This document shows positions 57,107 through 64,000 of a stretch of 64,000 nt of DNA, piece after piece. The first letter of the stretch is position 1; the number at the start of each line of letters is the position of its first letter. Origin of the DNA: JAIRNF01 sp031551125. GTDB taxonomy: Bacteria > Bacteroidota > Bacteroidia > Bacteroidales > UBA932. The stretch spans positions 36,353 to 100,352 of the forward strand of contig JAVBOB010000012.1 in NCBI GenBank assembly GCA_031551125.1, in the 5' to 3' direction. The translations under genes were made by a program, and so were the position numbers. The notes under the pieces are model-generated. The model did not search any database. It saw only the letters and a list, made by a program, of their open reading frames with translations, and was not told the DNA's origin.

Positions 57107-58816
57107 ATGAACCGTATTAGCCTAGTCCTTATGTTGTGCCTGGGGTTGCTTTTACAAAGCGCTCCGGCAAATGCCAACCCGAAAAATTACGAGAAAGCTC
57201 GTAAAGAATGGGTTGATTCAGTAATGAAAACCCTTACCCCTCGTCAGCAAGCTGCTCAGCTTATGGTAAAAGCGTGCTTCCCGGCACTTGGAGCCGAGCA
57301 TGTTGGCAAGGTAGCAAAGTTTGTGGAGGAAGATGGTATTGGTGGTGTAACCATGTCACGTGGAGGTCCCATGAGCCATGCTCAAACAGTTAACCGTTTG
57401 CAATCACTCTCCAAAGTTCCACTAATGATATATATGGATGCCGAGTGGGGAGTAAGTATGCGGCTGGATAGCGTAGTAAAGTTTCCCCGCCAAATGACGC
57501 TGGGCGCCATTGTGAACGATGACCTTATTTACGCAATGGGAGAAGAGGTAGCTATGCAATGTAAGCGTCTCGGCATTCACATGAACTTTGCTCCGGTAGT
57601 TGACGTAAACAACAACCCTAACAACCCCGTCATCGGTTCCCGCTCATTTGGTGAAAATAAGTACAACGTTGCCAAAAAGGGCATACAGTACATGAAAGGT
57701 ATGCAGAATAACGGAATTATGGCCTGCGCCAAGCACTTCCCCGGACATGGCGATACGGATGTGGACTCGCATGCAGCCCTTCCGCTGATTCCTTTTGATG
57801 AAGATAGGCTGAACGATTTAGAGCTCTACCCCTTCAAGCAGCTAATTGCGGCCGGTGTTGATGGCATGATGATAGCCCACCTTAACATTCCGGCGTACCT
57901 GAAAAAGGATACCATACCCTCGTCCATGTCTCCTAAGGTAGTTGATAAATTGCTACGGAAGAAGCTTAAATATAAGGGGTTGATTCTGACCGACGGTTTG
58001 GAAATGAAAGGTGTTACCAACTATTTTCCGGCAAATACCATACCGCTGGTAGCATTCAAAGCCGGAAACGATATTTTGCTTGGTGTTGAAAATCCTACAG
58101 GCGCGCTTGATGAGTTTGAAGCCGCCATCAATCGTGGCGATGTATCAAAGCGTAAGCTGAAAAAAGCCGTCCAAAAAGTGCTTGAGGCTAAGTACGACAT
58201 GGGCTTAGCTCACTATACACCCATTGACACCACCGGAATTGTTGCCGATATGAACGGTTCACGTGCGGTTAAGCTGCGTAATACGTTGGCAGCGGCAGCG
58301 CTTACCCTGGTTCGAAATAACGACAATACGCTACCGCTTTCTTCGGATAAGCTGCCCGCCATAGCCTATCTCGAAGTGGGAAAAGATGAGGGGAAAATAT
58401 TTGCCGACAGCTTATCCGGCTACGGTAGTATTACAAAATACAGCATAAGCAGCAAACCCGGCGTTAAAGAAGTCGATTCGGTTAGAACCTTGCTGCAACC
58501 GTTTGGGCATATTCTGGTAGGCTACCACAGCACCGATGTTCGGCCTCAGTATAAATACGGAACCGATTCTCTTTGCGTATCGCTGATTGATGAGCTGGCC
58601 GCCAATAAAAAAGTATCCCTCGACTTCTTCGGTTTACCTTATGGGCTAAACAAGTTTAAGAGCATAGAGGCGTTCAATGCGGTACTGGTATCCTACGATA
58701 ACTCTCCCGAGAGCCAAGCACAATCGGCTAAGCTGATTATGGGAACTATTATGCCTATGGGTAAGCTGCCCGTTACCGTTAACGAAAAGTACAAGGAAGG
58801 CTACGGGCTGGAATAG
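57107..58816 (+). CDS. Glycoside hydrolase family 3 (NagZ-like beta-N-acetylhexosaminidase)
   Basis: A 569-residue secreted protein with signal peptide at 1-23 (LVLMLCLGLLLQSAPANA). The GH3 barrel shows VPLMIYMDAEWGVSMRLD, MNFAPVVDVNNNPNNPVIG, the NagZ-type loop CAKHFPGHGDTDVDSHAALP with the catalytic His and Asp, and the nucleophile Asp in GLILTDGLEMKGV. A GH3 C-terminal sandwich domain occupies about 385-569, ending GKLPVTVNEKYKEGYGLE. Many Bacteroidota homologues continue after this point into a beta-lactamase-like serine hydrolase domain; here a stop codon ends the protein. Probable role in muropeptide trimming or glycan use. Confidence 0.92.
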   Translation: MNRISLVLMLCLGLLLQSAPANANPKNYEKARKEWVDSVMKTLTPRQQAAQLMVKACFPALGAEHVGKVAKFVEEDGIGGVTMSRGGPMSHAQTVNRLQSLSKVPLMIYMDAEWGVSMRLDSVVKFPRQMTLGAIVNDDLIYAMGEEVAMQCKRLGIHMNFAPVVDVNNNPNNPVIGSRSFGENKYNVAKKGIQYMKGMQNNGIMACAKHFPGHGDTDVDSHAALPLIPFDEDRLNDLELYPFKQLIAAGVDGMMIAHLNIPAYLKKDTIPSSMSPKVVDKLLRKKLKYKGLILTDGLEMKGVTNYFPANTIPLVAFKAGNDILLGVENPTGALDEFEAAINRGDVSKRKLKKAVQKVLEAKYDMGLAHYTPIDTTGIVADMNGSRAVKLRNTLAAAALTLVRNNDNTLPLSSDKLPAIAYLEVGKDEGKIFADSLSGYGSITKYSISSKPGVKEVDSVRTLLQPFGHILVGYHSTDVRPQYKYGTDSLCVSLIDELAANKKVSLDFFGLPYGLNKFKSIEAFNAVLVSYDNSPESQAQSAKLIMGTIMPMGKLPVTVNEKYKEGYGLE

Positions 58817-58853
58817 GCAGTCTGCACCTCTGCTGCCTACAATACAACAAATA

Positions 58854-58887
58854 AAAACCTCCTTCCAAACATTTGAAAGGAGGTTTT
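58854..58887. terminator. Terminator between the GH3 glycosidase and tRNA-His genes
   Basis: AAAACCTCCTTCCAAAC on the left and TTTGAAAGGAGGTTTT on the right form a strong stem with T-run on the plus strand and A/T-run on the other, serving both convergent units. Confidence 0.8.
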
Positions 58888-58899
58888 AAAATGAAGAAG

Positions 58900-58974
58900 G
58901 GTGAAAGAGGGGATTCGAACCCCCGACCTCTAGAGCCACAATCTAGCGCTCTAACCAACTGAGCTACGATCACC
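58900..58974 (-). tRNA. tRNA-His (GTG)
   Basis: Read on the minus strand: G at -1 (58974), acceptor GTGATCG, TA, D-arm GCTC...GAGC, anticodon stem CTAGA with loop TTGTGGC (anticodon GTG) and TCTAG, variable AGGTC, T-arm GGGGG TTCGAAT CCCCT, acceptor CTTTCAC, and C73 at 58900. The G-1:C73 pair is diagnostic of tRNA-His. CCA is not encoded. The acceptor 5' strand GTGATCG does not fully complement CTTTCAC: positions 5-68 (U,U) and 6-67 (C,U) are mismatched. A TATCTTTG box lies 30 bases upstream. The mirror frame encodes the well-known false peptide VAQLVRALDCGSRGRGFESP. Confidence 0.92.
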
Positions 58975-59003
58975 ATGTGCGTTTTGTTTCCAAAAACGGA
59001 GTG

Positions 59004-59011
59004 CAAAGATA
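59004..59011 (-). promoter_or_regulatory. -7 box (TATCTTTG) for tRNA-His
   Basis: CAAAGATA on the plus strand reads TATCTTTG on the minus strand, 30 bases before the tRNA 5' end and 32 bases beyond the stop codon of the barrel protein gene. Confidence 0.55.
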
Positions 59012-59042
59012 CAAAAAAATACGGAATGAAAAATTTTTTCTG

Positions 59043-60200
59043 TTAAAATGAATATTTTAAGCGTACAAAGCCCAGCAACATCTGTGACGAGAACAAGTTG
59101 CCATAACCGGCAAAATACTGCGCAATAGCCGATAAATCCCAATTTTCGGCTACAGAGAAATCAACATTGGCACCTGCATAAACCGTATTGATCCCAGTGT
59201 AGTACATAGCCGATAAAGCGCCCGTCAAGCGTGGTGTAATCGGATACGAGGCTTGTCCAAAAAGCGTCCAGTCGCTAATCGACAAATATTTTGCCGACAA
59301 CGGGGCGGCATATATTCCTAAAATACCCGATGAGGAGAAAACGTTACCCACATTGTTATACAATACCTCGACCTGCAACATCAGCGAATTTCGGAACATG
59401 TAGTCGGCGCCCACCGAAATGGCAATGGTTCCCGCTGTATCTGCAAAATTCTTGAGAGGATGGAAATAAGTAAACTCCCCGCGGAAGTTAAGCCCCCGCA
59501 AATCGCTTGTCCACGCGCCGCCGGCCAATATATCGCTTTCATTGAGTACTCCTGCAATTGCCTGAAAATCGGTATTCCGGTAATTCCAGCGGTGCAACGC
59601 GGCAGCCGTTACTTTATTTTCGAAATTCACGCTGGCCGCTACTTCGGTCGAAGCTGTTTCGTTGTGGTAATAAGTTATCCGCACGGCATCGCAGCCGGAA
59701 CGTTCCACATAGTCGAAATCGAAATAGGAATACGTATTAAAAATATCATTCGGATTCCACACCAGCGTTTGCCCCCAATTGATGCGCTGGCGGCCCAGTT
59801 GTACGCTCCATTTATCTTTTTCGAAGGAAACAAAGAAACGATCAAAAGAAGTATTGAGCAACACATTTCTAGTATCGGCAATGTTCCAAGATAAGTCGAC
59901 CCAACCGCGATCGAATCCGATAGATGCGGCATAACCGGGGTATTGCAACAGGTTGCCATTGATTAGCCGGTTGCGCATACCTACATTAAATTTCCAATTC
60001 TCCGCCGGTTGCCATTCAAAATTCAGGCGATTATGTAAAAGATTTTCCCAATACAATGTACTATCGGGGTCAACCATCATCAGCGATGGCATTTCGCTTA
60101 CGTAGCCCGATAGCGACCAAGTCCGTTCCTTTTCCTGCGCCACCAGTGTAGTAGCGAACAGACCCCAAAACAACAGCGATAGGATATTTTTCAGGTTCAT
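59043..60200 (-). CDS. Outer membrane beta-barrel protein of the ABC cluster
   Basis: A 385-residue protein with signal peptide at 1-21 (LSLLFWGLFATTLVAQ). It is composed of short amphipathic strands separated by turns (NFEWQPAENWKFNVGMRNR, then VQLGRQRINWGQTLVWNPND, GYGNLFSSQMLLGFVRLKYSF) and ends in aromatic Phe, the rule for outer membrane barrels. The GRQRINWGQ segment recalls DUF1302-like or porin-like proteins that accompany lipid and lipoprotein export systems. It lies 46 bases after the ABC ATPase gene on the same strand, so it is likely the last cistron of the operon. Substrate unknown. Confidence 0.78.
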   Translation of the reverse strand: MNLKNILSLLFWGLFATTLVAQEKERTWSLSGYVSEMPSLMMVDPDSTLYWENLLHNRLNFEWQPAENWKFNVGMRNRLINGNLLQYPGYAASIGFDRGWVDLSWNIADTRNVLLNTSFDRFFVSFEKDKWSVQLGRQRINWGQTLVWNPNDIFNTYSYFDFDYVERSGCDAVRITYYHNETASTEVAASVNFENKVTAAALHRWNYRNTDFQAIAGVLNESDILAGGAWTSDLRGLNFRGEFTYFHPLKNFADTAGTIAISVGADYMFRNSLMLQVEVLYNNVGNVFSSSGILGIYAAPLSAKYLSISDWTLFGQASYPITPRLTGALSAMYYTGINTVYAGANVDFSVAENWDLSAIAQYFAGYGNLFSSQMLLGFVRLKYSF

Positions 60201-60246
60201 TTCATTTTTCTTTGGCGTTTAAACAGGTATCGCTTCTTTATCACAG

Positions 60247-60933
60247 CTAAGCCTGTTTGTCGCTCACAATTTTCCCGTCTTCCAATGTGATTATCCGGCG
60301 GGCTTTGGCAACCACCCGCGGGTCGTGCGTCGAGAAGATGAATGTTACATGCTCTTGTTCGTTCAGTTGCTCCATAATAGTAAGCAGCGTTTCGGCCGAT
60401 TTACCATCGAGGTTGGCCGTAGGCTCGTCGGCCAGGATAAATTTTGGTTTCGGCGCTAACGCACGCGCCACTGCCACCCGTTGCTGCTGCCCACCCGAAA
60501 GTTTTGCCGGTCGGCTGTTGGCGCGATCGGCAAGGCCCACAGCACGCAACAGTTCCATGGTGCGGCGTTCGCTCTCATCTTTTGTCCGATGTTGTAAATC
60601 CATCACAAACGATACGTTTTCCTTGGCTGTCAGCACGGGAATCAGGTTGTACGATTGAAAAATAAAACCAATATTATGCAATCGGAAATCAATGAGCGCA
60701 GAGGGTTTCAAGGTGTGCATATCTTGGCCGTCGACTCTTATCTCGCCCGAGGTAGGTTGGTCGAGGCCCCCGATAAGATTCAGCAGCGTTGTTTTCCCGG
60801 AGCCCGATGGCCCCACCACCGCCACAAATTCCCCTTGGCTGATATACAGGTCCACCCCATCCACCGCGCGTACTTCATTGTCGCCTTCGCAGTATATTTT
60901 CGATAATTTCTTTGTTTCTATAATGTAGTTCAT
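60247..60933 (-). CDS. ABC transporter ATP-binding protein (LolD/MacB type)
   Basis: A 228-residue ATPase. Walker A is VGPSGSGKTTLLNLIGGLDQ, the Q-loop region is FIFQSYNLIPVLTAKENV, the signature is LSGGQQQRVAVARAL, Walker B is FILADEPTANLD and the H-loop is IFSTHDPRV. The closest subfamilies are LolD, MacB and FtsE, which pull lipids or proteins through permeases with large periplasmic domains rather than importing solutes. It lies between the two permease genes (upstream, 86-base gap) and the barrel gene. Confidence 0.95.
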   Translation of the reverse strand: MNYIIETKKLSKIYCEGDNEVRAVDGVDLYISQGEFVAVVGPSGSGKTTLLNLIGGLDQPTSGEIRVDGQDMHTLKPSALIDFRLHNIGFIFQSYNLIPVLTAKENVSFVMDLQHRTKDESERRTMELLRAVGLADRANSRPAKLSGGQQQRVAVARALAPKPKFILADEPTANLDGKSAETLLTIMEQLNEQEHVTFIFSTHDPRVVAKARRIITLEDGKIVSDKQA

Positions 60934-61019
60934 GGTATTTTTTAATTTATTAAGGTTTTAAAGTCCGGAAGGCTTAAAATTTCACCAACACTTTTAACCG
61001 CTCTATCATTACAAGCAAC

Positions 61020-62261
61020 CTATGTTTTAATGGCATCCACCGGATTTAGCTTCAAGGCTTTCCGGGCGGGATAAATGGCCGAAAGAAGGCCGGTAGCAAA
61101 AACCAGCACTACTATTGTTATAAACATATTCAAATTGAATTCGGGATAAACCATCGACCCGAAACCGAAATCTTCGAACTGGTCTTCGATCAATATCGAC
61201 AGGTTAATACCGTTTCCGGCTGTAAAGTGAATAACCAGCCAACTGAGGAAGATGCCGATTACGCTACCCAATAATGTCAGCAAAAGGGTTTCGAGCATAA
61301 TCATGGTAAACACTTTTCGTTTATTCATACCAATGCACAGCAGCATACCGAGTTCATGCGAGCGCTCCAGTACCGCCATCAGCATGGTATTTACGATACC
61401 GAATGCTAAAGCCAGCAGGAATATTCCCAGTATCACGACCACCATGGTATCGGTCCACGAGAGGCTCAACGACAAAGCCGGTACCAGTTCCCGCCAATCG
61501 TTCACAGCCATTGCCGGAAGCAGGCGTTGCACATCGGTAGTTACCGCATCGCCCCAATTGTCGCTACCAAATTGTTTCAGCAATACCGCCGCTTCGTGTG
61601 CGGCACCTTCGGGCAGGCCAGTGGCCGAAAACACATCGGATTGCCGGACAAATACATTCGATTCGTCGAACATCGTGTTGGTGGTCTTATAGATGCCGCC
61701 CACCCGGAATGCAAAACTGATCATTTCGCCTTGCACATCCTGAAACGTTAGTATTACTTTCGATTTCAACTTCACCTTCAGTTTTTCAGCAGTTTTCCGG
61801 CTAATAACAATAGGCATTGTACGCGAATCGCCCGTCAGAAAGGCGCCGCTCGTATCGGCAATTGTTTGATACAACGTAGAAACATTCCGCTCTTCATCGG
61901 GGTTTACCATATTTATCTGCAATCCCGTTACATTGGCGGCAGAGGCCAGCATTCCGTTTATTTTCACACGGTATGCCACGCCTTTTATTTCGGGCACCTG
62001 CCGTAACTTACCCGCCACCGTATCGCGCAAAAAGTAGTCCGCAATATCGTGGTTATCCATATAGGCCCGTTGGTGTATCTGGATATTCGCTATTTGCTGT
62101 TCAATGTCGGATTTGATTTGATAGTTGATCCAGCCCGCCATGAATGCGGAGAGAAACGTACCGGCAAACAATCCGATAATAATAGCGCCAAGAATCACTC
62201 CGCTTCGTAATTTGTTGCGCCAAATATTTTTCCATGCAATACGTAGTATCATTTTTTCCAT
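61020..62261 (-). CDS. ABC transporter permease, FtsX/LolC-E family (second)
   Basis: A 413-residue permease. A first membrane helix (about 18-40, SGVILGAIIIGLFAGTFLSA) follows the amphipathic IAWKNIWRNKLRS. The large periplasmic domain spans about 42-275 (MacB/LolE core). Three helices near the C-terminus follow, with the FtsX-type cytoplasmic coupling motif ERSHELGMLLCIGMNKRKVF and ARKALKLNPVDAIKT at the end. The partner permease at 62337 is only distantly similar, as in LolC and LolE pairs. Start at 62261; an internal ATG three codons later is also possible. Confidence 0.93.
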   Translation of the reverse strand: MEKMILRIAWKNIWRNKLRSGVILGAIIIGLFAGTFLSAFMAGWINYQIKSDIEQQIANIQIHQRAYMDNHDIADYFLRDTVAGKLRQVPEIKGVAYRVKINGMLASAANVTGLQINMVNPDEERNVSTLYQTIADTSGAFLTGDSRTMPIVISRKTAEKLKVKLKSKVILTFQDVQGEMISFAFRVGGIYKTTNTMFDESNVFVRQSDVFSATGLPEGAAHEAAVLLKQFGSDNWGDAVTTDVQRLLPAMAVNDWRELVPALSLSLSWTDTMVVVILGIFLLALAFGIVNTMLMAVLERSHELGMLLCIGMNKRKVFTMIMLETLLLTLLGSVIGIFLSWLVIHFTAGNGINLSILIEDQFEDFGFGSMVYPEFNLNMFITIVVLVFATGLLSAIYPARKALKLNPVDAIKT

Positions 62262-62336
62262 TCATAAATTAAACTTACGGCTATCCTTTTTTTATTTACT
62301 TCACAAAATACTAAGATCTAAAAATCTATTTTTCTC

Positions 62337-63554
62337 TTATGCCCTCAACGCTTTTATCACGTTCAACCGCAATACATGCCGCACGGGATAGAGCCCCACC
62401 AGCACGGCAATCACAGCCACTATTATAAATTGTTCCACAAAAATATACGGGTCATTACTGAGTGGGAATACGGCTTCCATTCCATAACTGGCCAGTGCCT
62501 CCTGCAGGCTTCCTGTAACGGGAATAGGGTAATGATGAAAAATTTCCACGACAGGCACCGTTATCGCCAGTCCGGCGGCAATGCCCAGCGCAATCATCAG
62601 CAGCATTTCCAGAGCCATGACAGCCGCCAATTTCCGGCGTTGCATGCCTACTGCCACCATGACACCAAATTCATGGTGCCGTTCGTTCGTCATCATTATA
62701 ACGGTGCTTAAAACACCAAAGCCGACAATGACGTAGAGCACCCACAATAAAATTTTGCCAAACAATTCATCGGACTTTGCCTGATCCAGCAATTTCTCCA
62801 TGGTTGTTTTCCAACCCAATACTTCGTATACAGTAGTATCGACATGTTGCGACACACTTTGAAGAGTACGCGCCAGTTTGCTTTCATCGGTCAGCGTAAT
62901 CAGCAGGCCGCTCAAACCTTCGTCAAGACCCACAAAATGTTGCGCCGCCGGAATGGTGGTGTAAATAAAACCCTGATCCATTTCAGGAGTTATAAGCGAC
63001 ACGATGCCACGCACCACAAACAACCCGTTAGCACTCACACCATGATACCCCTGGCTAATCAAAGCCAGTGTATCGCCGGTAGTAACCTGCAAATAGTCGG
63101 CTAATTTTTTACCCAACACGACTCCGTTCGCATCGTTTTCGTCCAGGTAACTACCTGCCACTATGTGTTGCGCTAACGACGACATGCGGTTTTCGCGCAC
63201 AGGGTCGATACCGATCAACGCCACTGCTTTGGTCGTCATTCCGTAAGCCGCCATCGCAAAGGTTTCCAGTCGCGGCGACACGTAAGCCACATTGGGGAGC
63301 GTTTCCAGTTCCTGGATTTTACGACTGTCCATTTCCATCAGGTTATCAATCACCTGATCGTCGAAATACCCTTTCTGGTGCACCTGAATATGCCCCGCCT
63401 GTGTCCGCAATATATTTTCCACCATCTGTCCCCACACACCCCGCTGCATCGACAGCGTAAGCACGCAAAAGAAAAATGCAAAGAACACCGATGCCATTGT
63501 AATCAGGCTGCGGCGCTTATTCCGCCAGATATTCCGCCAGGCAATTTTCCACAT
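62337..63554 (-). CDS. ABC transporter permease, FtsX/LolC-E family (first)
   Basis: A 405-residue permease. The amphipathic start MWKIAWRNIWRNKRRS leads to a helix at about 17-38, then a periplasmic domain to about 270 (YVSPRLETFAMAAYGMTTKA, GVVLGKKLADYLQVTTGD). Three C-terminal helices contain NERHHEFGVMVAVGMQRRKLA, the coupling helix region, and end RHVLRLNVIKALRA. It begins 7 bases after the LolA-like gene, a tight operon. The two permeases plus LolD-like ATPase match a lipoprotein- or lipid-extracting ABC complex. Confidence 0.93.
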   Translation of the reverse strand: MWKIAWRNIWRNKRRSLITMASVFFAFFFCVLTLSMQRGVWGQMVENILRTQAGHIQVHQKGYFDDQVIDNLMEMDSRKIQELETLPNVAYVSPRLETFAMAAYGMTTKAVALIGIDPVRENRMSSLAQHIVAGSYLDENDANGVVLGKKLADYLQVTTGDTLALISQGYHGVSANGLFVVRGIVSLITPEMDQGFIYTTIPAAQHFVGLDEGLSGLLITLTDESKLARTLQSVSQHVDTTVYEVLGWKTTMEKLLDQAKSDELFGKILLWVLYVIVGFGVLSTVIMMTNERHHEFGVMVAVGMQRRKLAAVMALEMLLMIALGIAAGLAITVPVVEIFHHYPIPVTGSLQEALASYGMEAVFPLSNDPYIFVEQFIIVAVIAVLVGLYPVRHVLRLNVIKALRA

Positions 63555-63561
63555 AAAATAA

Positions 63562-64000
63562 TTATTGTAGTTTCTTCATATTTTGTTGCGAGAAAAATGA
63601 ATCGTTGACAGACGTGTCAAAATCATATTTCTGTACGGTCATTACGGTTTTCTGATTCGGCTTGTCGGCCGGTATCATCTCCATCCGCGAAGGCAGTTTG
63701 CGGTTTCCAAACGTCTTTATATCGTATGCATTCATCGTATTGACAAGTGTATTTTCTTCGTCGTAGAACTCGGATTTTATCTCGTCAAATCCGTCCGTAG
63801 AAATCCACAATACCACTTTACCCCACACCACAGCCGCATTCTCTTTTGGAGTGAGCGTAATTTTGTAGCACGTAAAATTGCGCACCTGTTCCGTACCGTT
63901 CAACACATGCGTATAGTCATCGATTATCGATGATTCGCGCACCAGGTCGTCGTTCGTAAAATCGCTGCCCATCCAGGATTGTCCCATAACAGAGGAAGAC
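63562..64000 (-). CDS. LolA-like outer membrane lipoprotein-sorting protein, C-terminal part
   Basis: The frame is open to the right window edge, so the start lies beyond it; 145 codons are visible. They contain SSSVMGQSWMGSDFTNDDLV, a segment characteristic of the family annotated as outer membrane lipoprotein-sorting proteins, and beta strands of the half-barrel that holds a lipid chain (FTCYKITLTPKE, VVLWISTDGFDEIKSEFYD, RKLPSRMEMIP). It is the first visible gene of the operon. A LolA-like carrier, a LolCDE-like ABC complex and an outer membrane barrel in one operon make a complete envelope-crossing route plausible. Confidence 0.85.
   Translation of the reverse strand, partial: SSSVMGQSWMGSDFTNDDLVRESSIIDDYTHVLNGTEQVRNFTCYKITLTPKENAAVVWGKVVLWISTDGFDEIKSEFYDEENTLVNTMNAYDIKTFGNRKLPSRMEMIPADKPNQKTVMTVQKYDFDTSVNDSFFSQQNMKKLQ

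Noticed and set aside
57107..58816. Frameshifted or truncated bifunctional GH3/beta-lactamase
   Set aside because: After the stop codon there is only a terminator and the tRNA, with no trace of a serine hydrolase domain, so the protein is complete as a single-function form.
58779..59006. Minus-strand open frame with VAQLVRALDCGSRGRGFESP
   Set aside because: It is the translated tRNA-His gene, a well-known false gene.
59000..64000. Genomic island inserted at tRNA-His
   Set aside because: The cluster is on the 5' side of the tRNA, no integrase or direct repeat of the tRNA end is visible, and hand counts of G+C on a few lines (about 29-37 of 60) overlap those of core genes such as dnaG and the GH3 glycosidase (28-30 of 60).

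Overview
The window is a chromosomal segment of a Bacteroidota bacterium, probably Bacteroidales. The reasons are the many -7 promoter boxes of the form TAnnTTTG, and family markers such as GLPGLI, DUF1573, DUF3943, a PepSY-like periplasmic protein, peptidase C69, dipeptidase E and a 30-residue mS38/bS22-like ribosomal protein gene. Genus cannot be read from the sequence. Genes are dense on both strands, and gaps above about 250 bases are nearly always filled by palindromic repeat elements.

Layout. 1-4433: end of a ComM/YifB ATPase, a DUF3943 outer membrane protein, MscS, an OB-fold-like lipoprotein and a DUF1573 protein. 4607-11641: a regulatory and outer-membrane locus with a membrane-bound winged-helix regulator, a TonB-receptor-like barrel, a GLPGLI protein and an overlapping histidine kinase/response regulator pair. 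11748-13186: arsenic genes, arsR followed by a thioredoxin-ArsM fusion. 13283-17134: RNase G, the mS38/bS22-like gene, HU, MutY and SSB. 17427-23401: pdxH and the shikimate cluster aroB-aroD-aroE-aroA-aroC. 23737-30441: topoisomerase IV genes parC and parE flanking a membrane-anchored nitroreductase and a flavinylated iron-sulfur membrane protein. 30541-37487: DUF554, three glycosyltransferases, a small lipoprotein, gpsA and a GH3-like adenylating enzyme. 37637-47653: aat, an rRNA methyltransferase, small membrane and periplasmic proteins, DUF4010, a CYTH protein, an orphan kinase, ribE, manC and dnaG. 48024-58816: peptidases (C69, CHAP, PepE, M20), prfA, HIT, greA, a Rieske-like lipoprotein, rubrerythrin and a GH3 glycosidase. 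58900-64000: tRNA-His and an operon for a Lol/FtsX-type ABC transporter with its own outer membrane barrel and LolA-like carrier.

The most unusual locus is 4433-11641. The 4607 gene encodes a sensor shaped like the neighbouring histidine kinase, fused directly to a winged helix almost the same as that of the neighbouring response regulator. A remnant H-box is still visible, with Ser in place of the phospho-accepting His. Both regulator genes carry GTCAAAAA boxes at matching distances from their start codons and spaced by roughly whole helical turns. A compact phospho-independent sensor/activator, cross-wired with its parent two-component system, is therefore a plausible hypothesis.

Also notable: a thioredoxin-ArsM fusion behind a candidate ArsR operator that encloses the -7 box; about 300-bp elements with terminal inverted repeats; an imperfect 100-bp triplicate repeat upstream of parC; a perfect 50-bp palindrome; -7 boxes only a few bases from some start codons; and a tRNA-His with a mismatched acceptor stem. 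All functional statements come from reading motifs by eye. No database search was run.
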